A DNA stretch of 64,000 nucleotides from DATKEJ01 sp963768715 (GTDB lineage Bacteria > Bacteroidota > Rhodothermia > Rhodothermales > DATKEJ01), in the NCBI GenBank assembly GCA_963768715.1, contig CAVYJC010000007.1, forward strand, positions 310,001-374,000. Reading direction: 5' to 3'. Both the position numbers and the translations under genes were made by a program. This document shows positions 27,846-36,545 of this stretch, piece after piece. Within the stretch, counting starts at the first letter, position 1; the number at the start of each line of letters is the position of its first letter. A model generated the notes under the pieces. The model saw nothing but the letters and a program-made list of their open reading frames with translations, had not been told where the DNA came from and searched no databases.

Positions 27846-29300
27846 TTACGTGTCTAATGTCCGATGTTCGGCATGCGCCGCAATCCCTCTCAGCATCCCG
27901 GAAAAGACCAGCTGGTGAATCGGATAAAGCGCGTACCAGTAGACCAGTCCACCCAGTCCGGCGGGATCGAATACGGCCGTCTGCCGAATCTCCGATCCAT
28001 CCTCCAGCGGTGTGACCTCGAAGTTGAGCCATGCGCGGCCGGGGACCTTCATTTCAGCGGATAGAACCAGCCGGCGATCGGGCTCGTAGTCGGTCACGCG
28101 CCAGAAATCGAGCGCATCGCCGATCTGAACATACTCAGGATCCCTCCGACCGCGACGAACTCCCACGCCTCCAACGAGGAGATCCAGGAATCCTCGCAGC
28201 TTCCACATCCATGTGCCGTAGTACCATCCCACGTCTCCGCCAATCCGGCGTATCGGCGCGAAGGCCCGCTCGGGCGAAGCGTCGACCAGTACACTCCGGG
28301 AATCGATGATCCGGCTTCCCAGCTTGATACCTCCCCAGGGCTTCTTGCCGCCCATCGAAGAGATGGCGTCCGACCAGTGCGTCTCCGCAATCTCCTGCTC
28401 CTCATTCTTGAGCGCACGCTGGATGGCCTCACGATATCCGCGCGGGCGAATGTCGAATGCCTCGAGTGCCGAAGGATCTTTGACTGTCGTTTCGAACCTT
28501 ACGCTGTCAATCATCTTCCGGCCGATCCGCGCATAAACGGGCGTGATCAATCCCAGCCACAGACTCGAGAGCCGGAGAGAAAGAAAAGGGACGGGGATCA
28601 ACAATCGCTTCAGGCCTCGCTCGCGGGCATACTCCATCATCAGGTCCCCATAGGCAACCTGATCAGCCCCGCCGATTTCGAAAATCCGGCTTTCTGCGCC
28701 GGAATAGTGGAGACCCGCAACGAGGTAGTCAATGACGTCCTCAATAGCTATCGGCTGCGCGGGCGTCCGCACCCAACTGGGTGTAATCATGACAGGCAGC
28801 TTTTGGACCAGGCCGCGGATCAGTTCGAACGAGATACTGCCCGACCCGATGATGATCGAGGCGCGAAACTCGACAGTCTGAACGCCTGAAGCGCGGAGGA
28901 TCTCCCCTACCTCCTGCCGGCTTCTCAGGTGCGTCGAAAGGTCTTCTGCGGATCCCAGGCCGCCGAGATAAATGATCCGCCTTACGCCCATCTCGCGTGC
29001 GACATCACCAAACATCTTCGCGGACACGCGGTCACGATCTTCGAAGTCTTTGCTCGATCCCATCGAATGGATGAGATAGTAGGCCGTGTCAATCCCCTCC
29101 ATGGCCTGCCGAAGGGATTGTTCGTTGAAAACGTCGCCTTCGACGATCTCCGTATCCGGCGCGGCCCTTTCAATCAGGTACTCCGGATTCCGCGCCATGC
29201 AGCGGACACGCACCCCATCGGATTCCAGCCGGTGGAGCAATCGTCCACCCACGTAACCCGTGGCGCCTGTGAGAAGAAGTGGGTTGGAGCGAACCATCAT
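27846..29300 (-). CDS. SDR-family NAD(P)-binding protein with C-terminal DUF2867 domain
   Basis: A 484-aa two-domain protein of the YbjT-like type. The N-terminal Rossmann domain has LLTGATGYVGGRLLHRL (residues ~9-25), and AYYLIHSMG and YLGGLG follow as atypical SDR core elements. The C-terminal half (about residues 330-484) matches DUF2867, a START/SRPBCC-like hydrophobic ligand domain (PGRAWLNFEV, QTAVFDPAGLGGLVYWY). Soluble; substrate unknown. It is divergent from the CarH-like gene and shares its control region, so light or B12 control is likely. Promoter and a possible attenuator lie 25-174 bases upstream. Confidence 0.9.
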   Translation of the reverse strand: MMVRSNPLLLTGATGYVGGRLLHRLESDGVRVRCMARNPEYLIERAAPDTEIVEGDVFNEQSLRQAMEGIDTAYYLIHSMGSSKDFEDRDRVSAKMFGDVAREMGVRRIIYLGGLGSAEDLSTHLRSRQEVGEILRASGVQTVEFRASIIIGSGSISFELIRGLVQKLPVMITPSWVRTPAQPIAIEDVIDYLVAGLHYSGAESRIFEIGGADQVAYGDLMMEYARERGLKRLLIPVPFLSLRLSSLWLGLITPVYARIGRKMIDSVRFETTVKDPSALEAFDIRPRGYREAIQRALKNEEQEIAETHWSDAISSMGGKKPWGGIKLGSRIIDSRSVLVDASPERAFAPIRRIGGDVGWYYGTWMWKLRGFLDLLVGGVGVRRGRRDPEYVQIGDALDFWRVTDYEPDRRLVLSAEMKVPGRAWLNFEVTPLEDGSEIRQTAVFDPAGLGGLVYWYALYPIHQLVFSGMLRGIAAHAEHRTLDT

Positions 29301-29324
29301 GTGGTTGAATGTAGGGACGGCCTG

Positions 29325-29362
29325 AAAAAGAGACCGCGACCGGTGGAAATCACCGGTCGCGG
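29325..29362 (-). terminator. Intrinsic terminator in the leader of the SDR gene
   Basis: On the minus strand: a perfect 12-bp stem (CCGCGACCGGTG, loop atttc, CACCGGTCGCGG; 29362-29334) followed by TCTCTTTTTC. The T-run is at 29329-29325. It lies downstream of the SDR promoter and only 25 bases before the SDR start codon, so it would stop SDR transcription unless read through. Confidence 0.75.
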
Positions 29363-29440
29363 CTGGTGCGTTGCAGAGGGGCGCAACGTACCGCTCTGTC
29401 TCTCCACTGGCGCTGTTTCAACCAACACTTTCGTGAGGTT
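29325..29440 (-). ncRNA. Candidate attenuator leader or small RNA
   Basis: From the predicted start site just after the -10 box (about 29440) to the terminator the transcript would be ~115 nt. It has a second hairpin (CGTTGC at 29369-29374 paired with GCAACG at 29383-29388). Two readings are possible: a 5' leader controlling SDR expression by attenuation, or a separate sRNA. I did not recognise a known riboswitch core, including the cobalamin box. Confidence 0.4.
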
Positions 29441-29445
29441 GATCA

Positions 29446-29474
29446 ATAATAAGACGTTGTCTAATGTTTGTCAA
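29446..29474 (-). promoter_or_regulatory. Sigma-70-like promoter for the SDR gene
   Basis: On the minus strand TTGACA (29474-29469), a 17-base spacer, and TATTAT (29451-29446). Both boxes are near consensus with the ideal spacing. The -35 box lies in the direct-repeat region, where a repressor would block it. Confidence 0.7.
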
Positions 29475-29525
29475 GCATTTGTGCAATATTTATTTGACAC
29501 AGGCTCAGTATTTCTTATACATTTG
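29467..29525 (+). promoter_or_regulatory. Promoter and candidate CarH operator of the divergent pair
   Basis: For the plus strand, TTGACA (29494-29499) and TATACA (29516-29521) are 16 bases apart. The same region also reads TACATTTG (29518-29525), an exact match to the Bacteroidota -7 consensus TAnnTTTG. TTTGT at 29467 and 29478 starts two 11-bp-spaced direct repeats (TTTGTCAAGCA, TTTGTGCAATA), and TTTGTGCAA recurs at 29540-29548. CTTATACATTT (29514-29524) fits the nnTnTACAnnn 11-bp unit described for CarH operators. Confidence 0.55.
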
Positions 29526-29556
29526 TTTGACTTTCTCGCTTTGTGCAAGATTTTCA

Positions 29557-30495
29557 ATGGCTGAGTCAGGGAAGAAGCATCCGATCCGGATCGTCGCGAG
29601 ACGTACCGGTACGCCCGAAACCACGCTCCGCGCATGGGAGCGACGGTATGGTGCGGTACGTCCTGAAAGGGCCGAGACGGGTCGTCGCCTTTACTCAGAT
29701 AAGGATGTCGAGCGGCTGAAGCTCATCCGACAGGCCGTGGATGCGGGACGCGCGGTTTCGAGCGTCGCGCGGATGTCGGACAGTGATTTGATGCAGCTCA
29801 TCGAGGAGGACCGTGAAAGCACAAGAGGCTTCGAAGGCGTTGCCCCCATCGGGCCGTCAGCGGCCGACGTCGTCGACGCGTGTTTCGCGGCAGTCGGAAA
29901 GACGGACGCCCAGACGCTCTATTCCTGTCTGAATCGCGCAACCGTCAAATTCGATACCGGAGGGCTCATCGACGAGGTCATCACTCCCCTTCTCTACCGC
30001 ATTGGAGATTCCTGGAAAGCCGGGCGCCTGAGTCCCAGACACGAGCACATGGCTTCCTCGGTCGTGCGGGCCATTCTGACGCAGCTTCAGGCAAGGATCC
30101 ATCATACCGGACCGCGGACAATCGTCCTCGGGACGCCTCCGGGCCAGCTGCACGACCTCGGCACCCAATTCGCCGCCGCGCTGGCCGTCTCGGAGGGATG
30201 GAACGTCGTCAACCTCGGCGCCGACATACCGGCATCCGAAGTCGTTGCGGCAGCCGAAGAGGTAGGCGCCGGCATCGTGGGGCTAAGCATCGTGCATCCG
30301 CTAGACGATGCGAGAGTCGAGGAGGCGCTGGAGTACCTCGGAGAGCATCTCGGTCATGATACGCAGCTGATCGTCGGGGGGCAGGGAGTGGAGACGTACA
30401 GCGGCTCGATCAATGAGGCCGGCGGGCTGGCAGTCCAGTCAGCGCGCGCTTTCTCCCGCCTCCTGTCGCATGCTGGCGATATCGAGCAGAAATGA
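29557..30495 (+). CDS. CarH-like B12-dependent light-responsive MerR repressor
   Basis: A 312-aa regulator. Start ATG 29557 is preferred over 29464, which would run through the promoter. The N-terminal MerR winged helix is clear (IVARRTGTPETTLRAWERRYG...GRRLYSDKDVERLKLI). The C-terminal half is a four-helix bundle plus Rossmann B12 domain. W153, E163, H164 (W-x9-EH) and the cobalt-ligand H199 (QLHDLG) match T. thermophilus CarH W131, E141, H142 and H177 with one constant offset of 22. The residue after the Trp is Lys, where T. thermophilus has His132, the ligand of the light-state adduct. In the dark AdoCbl would make a tetramer that binds DNA; light breaks it. Divergent from the SDR gene it probably controls. 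Confidence 0.85.
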   Translation: MAESGKKHPIRIVARRTGTPETTLRAWERRYGAVRPERAETGRRLYSDKDVERLKLIRQAVDAGRAVSSVARMSDSDLMQLIEEDRESTRGFEGVAPIGPSAADVVDACFAAVGKTDAQTLYSCLNRATVKFDTGGLIDEVITPLLYRIGDSWKAGRLSPRHEHMASSVVRAILTQLQARIHHTGPRTIVLGTPPGQLHDLGTQFAAALAVSEGWNVVNLGADIPASEVVAAAEEVGAGIVGLSIVHPLDDARVEEALEYLGEHLGHDTQLIVGGQGVETYSGSINEAGGLAVQSARAFSRLLSHAGDIEQK

Positions 30496-30584
30496 GGATC
30501 GCGAGCATCGCCCTCTTTTTGCCCCTATCCCTGGCGAGCGTCGATTGGGCGAAACGTAGCTGCCGAGGGAATCAAGACGCCCCC

Positions 30585-30619
30585 TAATTCTTAATTCTTA
30601 ATTCTTAATTCTTAATTAC
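30585..30619. repeat. Heptamer array (TAATTCT)
   Basis: TAATTCT four times and TAATTAC once, lying on the 3' end of the following minus-strand gene and encoding its stop codon region. Confidence 0.9.
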
Positions 30620-31682
30620 TTAACCTACTCGTCTGATACTGAATCGTCATTCCATAGAACCGCAGGTCGTTGCTCCAGGAGTTGCCTGCCGGCTGGATGA
30701 TGGTGACGACTACCCAATACATGTAGCTCGCATTGTCAATTAGCGTGTTGCCGCTGATGGTGCCTGGGTGGCTCTGCACCAAGGTCGAGGACCCGCTTGT
30801 AGTCACGGACGCCCCCACCACAATTCCCTCGTTCGTCGTACTGGCGAGCGGTCGCCGGAGGAAACTGTATATAAACTGGACGTCGTTCGATGCGTCGTTG
30901 TCATAGTAGTGGATGTGGACGGCAGTGACCGTTACGCTGTCGGGCAGGTTTACCTCCGCCTCGAATGTGAGCGTCTCATCCGGGAATGGGCTGTCAAACG
31001 GCTGTATATAGCCTTGAAGATCATTCCAGTATGGTTTCAGGTAGACGCCGTCGGTCTCCGAAAATCCACTCGGTTCGAAGGCTGCTACGGGCACCTGGAA
31101 GGAGTACGTTCGGGCTGACGGATACCGATAATGACCTTCGGCCACGACGTCTCCAGCAAAATAGCCGGCGGTCCCTGAACCGCCACGTGCGAAAACGCCG
31201 TAGCCGCCCGCCGAGTCCACGCGGACCCCGTCGCCGCTTCCGCGGTTCCGAACACGTAATGCCGGCTCCGAGTCGTCGGCCAGGACGTTCGAAGGCCCCT
31301 TCAGACCATAGGCGTAGGGGACGGCGGCCAGCCGGGTGCGCGGCAGCAGGTCTTGGAAACCACCCGTCGAACAGTCCGCCCCGGAATAGGCAACGGAGGT
31401 CCCAAGCCAGTACGTGGAACCGTCGAGGACTGTCCCGAAATCGAGTGTCGTCTCGAAGACGCCGTTCTGGACGGGCAGGTTGGCGTAAGTGACAGAACCG
31501 ACCGTGCTCCCGGCGGTGCTGTCGTTCCACAGGACGAACGCAAAGGCGCACGTATCGGTTACGGCGCTTCCATCGAGCTGGAGGATTCCCTGAAAATTGA
31601 ACGGCTCCTGCCCGAATGCGGCCACGGGTGACAGCGCAAATCCTGCGAACGCCGCGACGATCGTGAAATAAATCAGTTTCAT
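30612..31682 (-). CDS. Secreted protein with FQG-type N-terminal domain, copy 1
   Basis: A 356-aa secreted protein. A signal peptide (VAAFAGFALSPVAAFGQ) leads into an N-terminal domain of about 120 residues: FQGILQLDGSAVTDTCAFAFVLWND, a VFETTLDFG strand and LPRTRLAAVPYAYGLKG. The same plan recurs in three other proteins of this window. After it comes a short glycine-rich stretch (RNRGSGDGVRVDSAGGYGVFARG) similar to tail-fibre-like repeats, then a ~150-residue domain with a jelly-roll-like pattern. No T9SS sorting motif is seen. Copy 2 (38525-39595) has exactly the same length. Function unknown; surface or extracellular adhesin is possible. Confidence 0.75.
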   Translation of the reverse strand: MKLIYFTIVAAFAGFALSPVAAFGQEPFNFQGILQLDGSAVTDTCAFAFVLWNDSTAGSTVGSVTYANLPVQNGVFETTLDFGTVLDGSTYWLGTSVAYSGADCSTGGFQDLLPRTRLAAVPYAYGLKGPSNVLADDSEPALRVRNRGSGDGVRVDSAGGYGVFARGGSGTAGYFAGDVVAEGHYRYPSARTYSFQVPVAAFEPSGFSETDGVYLKPYWNDLQGYIQPFDSPFPDETLTFEAEVNLPDSVTVTAVHIHYYDNDASNDVQFIYSFLRRPLASTTNEGIVVGASVTTSGSSTLVQSHPGTISGNTLIDNASYMYWVVVTIIQPAGNSWSNDLRFYGMTIQYQTSRLSN

Positions 31683-31742
31683 GGGTGGCGGTGAGACCAG
31701 CCATCAAATGGTGGGTGGACTTATATACGAAACGCAGCCACC
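31683..31742 (-). promoter_or_regulatory. Conserved upstream segment shared with copy 2
   Basis: The ~60 bases before the start codon align with those before copy 2 at 39596-39655, including CCATCAAATGG/CCATCAAACGG and, on the coding strand, TTTCGTATATA/TTTCGTAAATA, a plausible -10 region. The rest of the gap to 31965 holds no gene I can support. Confidence 0.5.
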
Positions 31743-31965
31743 GGTACGCAAGAGGCCGGAGTCACATTGGACGGCAAACGACAGAAGGCAGAGGCGGCAC
31801 AAAGTGTGTGCCGAAGCGAGTCGCTGCAGCCCGTTGCAGATTAGCGAAAGTCGAAGCGATGGTGGGCTGCAGTTATCAGGTTCAGGCGAATAGCGTTTTT
31901 CTGGCAAATAATCAGTTTATTGTCGCTCCCACCGGAAGCACCACATACCCACCGTACGATCAGCC

Positions 31966-34602
31966 ATGTTTTTCCGAACCATCGGAACGATTTCCCTATT
32001 CCTTTTTTCGTTTACCGCCGTTGCTCACGCCCAGGTCCTCGAGGCCGATTCCCTCGCGCTCGTCGCGCTCTACAACGCCACCGACGGCGCCAGTTGGACC
32101 GACCACAGCGGATGGCTAATGGGGCCTGTTGGAACCTGGTTCGGAATTACCACGAACGGGGATCGAGTCACCGGGATCGAACTGCACGACAACAACCTGG
32201 TTGGCTCTGTTCCGACGGACGTGGCCAATCTCGACTCGCTCGAATTCCTGCGCCTCTACTCGGACGACGGCCTGACGGGGCCCATCCCCCCCGAACTGGG
32301 AGGTCTGACGAAGCTGTGGGACCTACAGCTGTACCGCGCAAACTTCACCGGACCTATTCCACCCGAACTGGGCAATTTGAGTCACCTTGAGCGACTCTTT
32401 CTTCTCAACAATAACCTCACGGGCACGATTCCCCTGGAGATCCTCAACATCGGTCCGCTGCGTGACCTGCTTATCAATCACAATCAGCTCGAGGGTGAAA
32501 TACCACCGGAGATCGGCAACCTCACCAACCTCGAGAGACTCTGGTTGGACTTCAACAACCTGACCGGCGAGTTGCCCGACGAGGTTGGCAACCTGACGAA
32601 GCTCTACAATCTCTTCATCCAGAACACCGGGCTCGAAGGAGCGCTTCCGCAGAGCCTGACGAATCTCACATCCCAACTGTATTTCCGCTGGAACAGTACG
32701 ACGCTTTGCGAGCCGACCAATACGGAATTCCAGGCGTGGATTAGTGGTATCAAGGAATCGACAGGTACCGGCGAGTTCTGTCAGGGGGGTCCTGTAGTCG
32801 CTGTGGCTGAGGCCGATTCAGCGGCCCTCGTAGCTCTCTACGACTCCACGGATGGCGCGAATTGGACCGACCATTCCGGATGGCTGGAAGGGCCCGTCAT
32901 CTTCTGGTACGGAGTAACCGTCACAAATGGGCGTGTCCGCAAGATTGAACTGCCAAACAATGGGCTCTCCGGGTCACTACCCGGCGCATTGGGAGGTCTC
33001 GACTCGCTCGAGATTCTCAGTCTCTACTCGAACGCCCTGACCGGTCCGATTCCAGCCGAATTGGGGGGATTGTCCCAACTCGTGAATCTCCTTCTCGGTA
33101 GCAACGACTTGACCGGCGGAGTTCCTCCCGAACTTGGAAATCTGAGTCATCTCGAGAAGCTATATCTGTCGAGCAACAACCTTTCCGGCAGTCTCCCGGA
33201 GGAGCTGGGAAACCTGTCGGCGCTAACCATCCTGATCCTCGAAAACAACGATTTCGGAGGTCCGATCCCAGCGAGCTTCACGAATCTGACCTTGCTCACC
33301 CAGTTCTCGATCCTGGCAACGGGCGTCTGCGAACCGACGGATGCGGCGATTCAGAACTGGCTGCAGGGCATCCAGACGGTATGGTTGAGTGGTCTTGACT
33401 GCGCTTCGGGCAGCTTTGAAACGGATTCACTGGCGCTTGTCGCATTCTACGACTCACTCGGTGGGCCCGGCTGGACCGACAACACCGGCTGGCTCACTGA
33501 TTCACTCGCAAATTGGACCGGTATTACCGTGAGCGGCGGCCGCGTGACGCAGATCATCCTCAACGCCAATGGACTCTCGGGGCGCATTCCATCGGCGATC
33601 GGCGATCTGACCAATCTCCAGATTCTGGCGATTAGCCGGGACAGCCTGGGCGGAACCATACCGCCTGAGATCTGGAATCTGACGAATCTGACCTACGTGG
33701 CTTTGAACTACCTCGGCTTCACCGGGACGCTGTCGCCGGACCTGGGGAACCTCACAAAGCTGGGTACGCTGTCGTTTGACGGCAATCACTTGGAAGGGAG
33801 CATTCCGGACGAAATACGAAACCTGACCAATTTGGTGGGCCTCTTTCTCAGCGGCAATAATTTGACCGGCCCGCTTCCGGAATCGATCGGAAATCTGACG
33901 CAACTCCGCCGAGTCGAAATATCGGGTAACGCATTCGAGGGCGAATTGCCGAGTAGTCTGACCAATCTGACGTCGCTGAATGATCTCTTCCTCGACTCCA
34001 ATCAGTTCAACGGCGCGATTCCATCCGACATCGGGGATCTGACGGCGCTGAAGCGGCTGTCTTTCTCTCGAAACAACTTCACCGGCGCGGTGCCGGAGTC
34101 GATTGGCAACCTCGTGGACCTGACAACCCTCTTTCTGGATTCCAACGACGGCCTTACGGGACCGCTCCCCCTCTCGTTGGAGAATCTCACGAACCTGACC
34201 GCATTCTATTATTCATCGACCGGACTCTGCGCACCCAACGACGCAGACTTCGCGACCTGGCTCGACGGTATCCAATCCGTCGGATCGACCGGCGTCACGT
34301 GCTCGACCACGGCGGTTGAAGATTCGCCGGACGTTCCGACAGCCTATCGGCTCGGAGCCAATTACCCGAATCCTTTCAATCCAGCCACCACGATCTCGTA
34401 TGATCTGCCGGAGCGCGCGAGGGTCCACCTGAGCGTACACGACATGCTTGGTCGAGAGATCAGGGTATTGGTGGACGAAACGCAGCCGGCCGGCACGTAT
34501 GCGACTTCGTTCGATGCGAACAGCTTGCCCAGTGGCCTGTATCTTTATCGGCTGCGTGCCGGAAATTTCGACAAGACCGGGACGATGATGCTGGTGAAAT
34601 AA
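31966..34602 (+). CDS. Three-module leucine-rich-repeat T9SS protein
   Basis: An 878-aa secreted protein with a signal peptide (IGTISLFLFSFTAVAHAQ). Three modules each begin with an ADSLALVALYNATDGASW-like cap, then carry plant-receptor-type LRRs (GxIPxELGNLxxLxxLxLxxNxLxG): about residues 25-270, 285-465 and 475-770. Each module ends in a Cys-containing cap (LCEPTNTEFQAWI, VCEPTDAAIQNWL, LCAPNDADFATWL), so the gene grew by module duplication. NYPNPFNPATTISYD begins a T9SS sorting domain at about residue 795. LRR surface proteins bind proteins or host receptors; the partner is unknown. It is on the plus strand, divergent from copy 1. Confidence 0.93.
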   Translation: MFFRTIGTISLFLFSFTAVAHAQVLEADSLALVALYNATDGASWTDHSGWLMGPVGTWFGITTNGDRVTGIELHDNNLVGSVPTDVANLDSLEFLRLYSDDGLTGPIPPELGGLTKLWDLQLYRANFTGPIPPELGNLSHLERLFLLNNNLTGTIPLEILNIGPLRDLLINHNQLEGEIPPEIGNLTNLERLWLDFNNLTGELPDEVGNLTKLYNLFIQNTGLEGALPQSLTNLTSQLYFRWNSTTLCEPTNTEFQAWISGIKESTGTGEFCQGGPVVAVAEADSAALVALYDSTDGANWTDHSGWLEGPVIFWYGVTVTNGRVRKIELPNNGLSGSLPGALGGLDSLEILSLYSNALTGPIPAELGGLSQLVNLLLGSNDLTGGVPPELGNLSHLEKLYLSSNNLSGSLPEELGNLSALTILILENNDFGGPIPASFTNLTLLTQFSILATGVCEPTDAAIQNWLQGIQTVWLSGLDCASGSFETDSLALVAFYDSLGGPGWTDNTGWLTDSLANWTGITVSGGRVTQIILNANGLSGRIPSAIGDLTNLQILAISRDSLGGTIPPEIWNLTNLTYVALNYLGFTGTLSPDLGNLTKLGTLSFDGNHLEGSIPDEIRNLTNLVGLFLSGNNLTGPLPESIGNLTQLRRVEISGNAFEGELPSSLTNLTSLNDLFLDSNQFNGAIPSDIGDLTALKRLSFSRNNFTGAVPESIGNLVDLTTLFLDSNDGLTGPLPLSLENLTNLTAFYYSSTGLCAPNDADFATWLDGIQSVGSTGVTCSTTAVEDSPDVPTAYRLGANYPNPFNPATTISYDLPERARVHLSVHDMLGREIRVLVDETQPAGTYATSFDANSLPSGLYLYRLRAGNFDKTGTMMLVK

Positions 34603-34680
34603 GTTCGGCGTCCGAAAGCCTGCCCCGAGGCTGCCGAGGGGTCCGGCGTCCAAGGTCGCTCCCACGGAACCACATTCCAC

Positions 34681-34708
34681 ATTTAGCATTTAGCATTTAG
34701 CATTTAGC
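34681..34708. repeat. Heptamer array (ATTTAGC)
   Basis: Four perfect 7-bp copies of ATTTAGC, followed by the variant ATTTGCC. The array ends ~24 bases before the start of the next gene. Confidence 0.9.
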
Positions 34709-34737
34709 ATTTGCCAGCTACGCTCCCTCTTTGTTCC

Positions 34738-36225
34738 GTGAAATATCCAAACACAATACATCTCGGTCCCAGCGTACTCATGGCGGTGATGCTACTGGGC
34801 AGTTCGCCCGAAGTCGGCACGGCTCAGGTAGTGCCCGAGGGCTTTTCCGTTCTCGACGTCTCCGGGCAACTCGGTCGCAATGCAACCGCCTTCGCCCTGC
34901 TTCCCGACGAGCGCATCCTCATCGCGAACCAGACCACGGGCGACGTACAGCTCGTCATCAATGGATCCCTGCGCCCGACGCCACTCGTTACGGTTCCAGA
35001 CATCCTCTGGTCGGGTGAGCAGGGACTTCTGGGAATCGCCGTGGATCCCGATTTCCCGGACTCCAATTACGTCTATGTCTTCCATACGCGCACGGATTCC
35101 GTCAACCGGGTTTCGAGATACACTGTCGAGGGTGACTTAACCGATGCGAGTTCGGACAGTCTATCGATAGACAGCACCTCGCAGCGGACCATCTACGACA
35201 TACCGGACGAGAAGACATATCACAACGGCGGCACACTCCGATTCGGGAGCGACAAAACGCTGTACATCAGTTCCGGCGAAGACAACAAGTTTGAGGTGTC
35301 TCAGGATCTAACGAGTCCGCTCGGCAAAATCCTCAGGATCAACCGTGACGGAAGCATCCCTCCCGACAATCCAACATTCTACCCGGAACCTGAAGGGAAG
35401 CTTGGAGAGATCTTCGCCATGGGTTTCAGGAATCCGTTCCGTTTTAGCATCGACCCCAAGACGGACGAGCTCTTCATCGGCGACGTAGGTCCTGAGGACG
35501 TCGAGGAACTCAATCTCAGTCACGGCGGCGAGAATTTCGGCTGGCCGCGGTACGTGGCGAACGAATTGTATCGCGCTGAAACGCCGCTGGCCACCTCCGA
35601 CTCTACGTTTCCGATCCACAGCTATCCCCATGCATCCGGACGACGCGCCGTCATCGCATTGCTCACCTATCGCGAACGGGAGTCCCTCGACGACGCGAGC
35701 TTTCCACCCGAATACGACGGCGTTCACTTCTTCGCCGATTTCTTCGCGGGACCGGTTCAGTATCTGAAGCCCGATGGGAATGGCGGCTGGGAGGTCGTTG
35801 ACTTCGCGACGGGATTTTCGCGTCCCGTCGACGCGGCACAGGGTGCAGACGGAAGCATGTACGTTCTCGAATACGGGAAAGCCGTGCGCAAGATCGTCTA
35901 CCGACGCCCGTCGGTTGCGACGGAGCCCGATCAGACGCTACCGAAGCGCTCGCTTACGCTGAGGCAGAACTATCCGAATCCGTTCAGCACATTTACGCAC
36001 GTCACCTACGAGTCGGGCAAAGCGGGTGTCACGAGCCTTTCGATCTTCAATGTCCTCGGTGAGCGCGTCGCTACCCTCGACCGCGGCATCGAGCAACCGG
36101 GTCTCCACACGATCGAATGGGATGGTCGGGAGTACAACGGCCTGCCCCTGCCGACCGGTGCATATCTCTATCGGGTCACGTCAGGCGGCGAGACGCAGTC
36201 TCGGATGATGATGGTGGTGAGGTAG
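34738..36225 (+). CDS. Glucose/sorbosone dehydrogenase-like T9SS protein
   Basis: A secreted six-bladed beta-propeller of the PQQ-dependent sugar dehydrogenase (GSDH) type. The GTG at 34738 is chosen because it opens a signal-like segment (NTIHLGPSVLMAVMLLG); the TTG at 34711 lies in the heptamer tract. Family motifs: EQGLLGIAVDPDFPDSNYVYV, YHNGGTLRFG, GKILRINRDGS, GFRNPFRFSIDP and ELFIGDVGPEDVEELN. It could oxidise an aldose sugar, or be one of the many members with unproven activity. YPNPFSTFTHVTYE starts a T9SS sorting domain near residue 420, so it is exported. 495 aa, normal for the domain plus sorting tail. Confidence 0.92.
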   Translation: MKYPNTIHLGPSVLMAVMLLGSSPEVGTAQVVPEGFSVLDVSGQLGRNATAFALLPDERILIANQTTGDVQLVINGSLRPTPLVTVPDILWSGEQGLLGIAVDPDFPDSNYVYVFHTRTDSVNRVSRYTVEGDLTDASSDSLSIDSTSQRTIYDIPDEKTYHNGGTLRFGSDKTLYISSGEDNKFEVSQDLTSPLGKILRINRDGSIPPDNPTFYPEPEGKLGEIFAMGFRNPFRFSIDPKTDELFIGDVGPEDVEELNLSHGGENFGWPRYVANELYRAETPLATSDSTFPIHSYPHASGRRAVIALLTYRERESLDDASFPPEYDGVHFFADFFAGPVQYLKPDGNGGWEVVDFATGFSRPVDAAQGADGSMYVLEYGKAVRKIVYRRPSVATEPDQTLPKRSLTLRQNYPNPFSTFTHVTYESGKAGVTSLSIFNVLGERVATLDRGIEQPGLHTIEWDGREYNGLPLPTGAYLYRVTSGGETQSRMMMVVR

Positions 36226-36226
36226 G

Positions 36227-36289
36227 GGTGCTTGGTGCTTGGTACTTGGTACTTGGTACTTGGTGCGTGGTGCGTGGTGCGTGGTGCCC
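36227..36289. repeat. Nine-unit heptamer array with internal sequence drift
   Basis: GGTGCTT twice, GGTACTT three times, GGTGCGT three times, GGTGCCC. It starts at the stop of the sugar dehydrogenase gene. Neighbouring units share variants, as expected from stepwise duplication. The remaining 256 bases to the next start codon show no gene. Confidence 0.95.
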
Positions 36290-36545
36290 AGGGCACTGAT
36301 CTACGCTTGACTCCCACGTCTCATTCGTTACATTATCAATCCGAGGCGGTTCGATTTCCGGTCTGTCGGCGTTCGCGGCGTCGACGTGCCCGGCTGAATC
36401 AACCGGGTCCGCTCGTGACTGCGAATCCACCGAAAATCGCAGATTCCGAGTAAATGAGGCCGAGAGCGCCCCACCGGGTCCATGAGGACGTGCGCACCGG
36501 CCTTCCGACAAGATGTGTCCGCGAAAACCGAGCACAGAAGCTGCC

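Noticed and set aside
29325..29440. Cobalamin riboswitch for the SDR leader
   Set aside because: The leader is too short and lacks the cobalamin-box core; only the neighbour (CarH-like) suggested B12.
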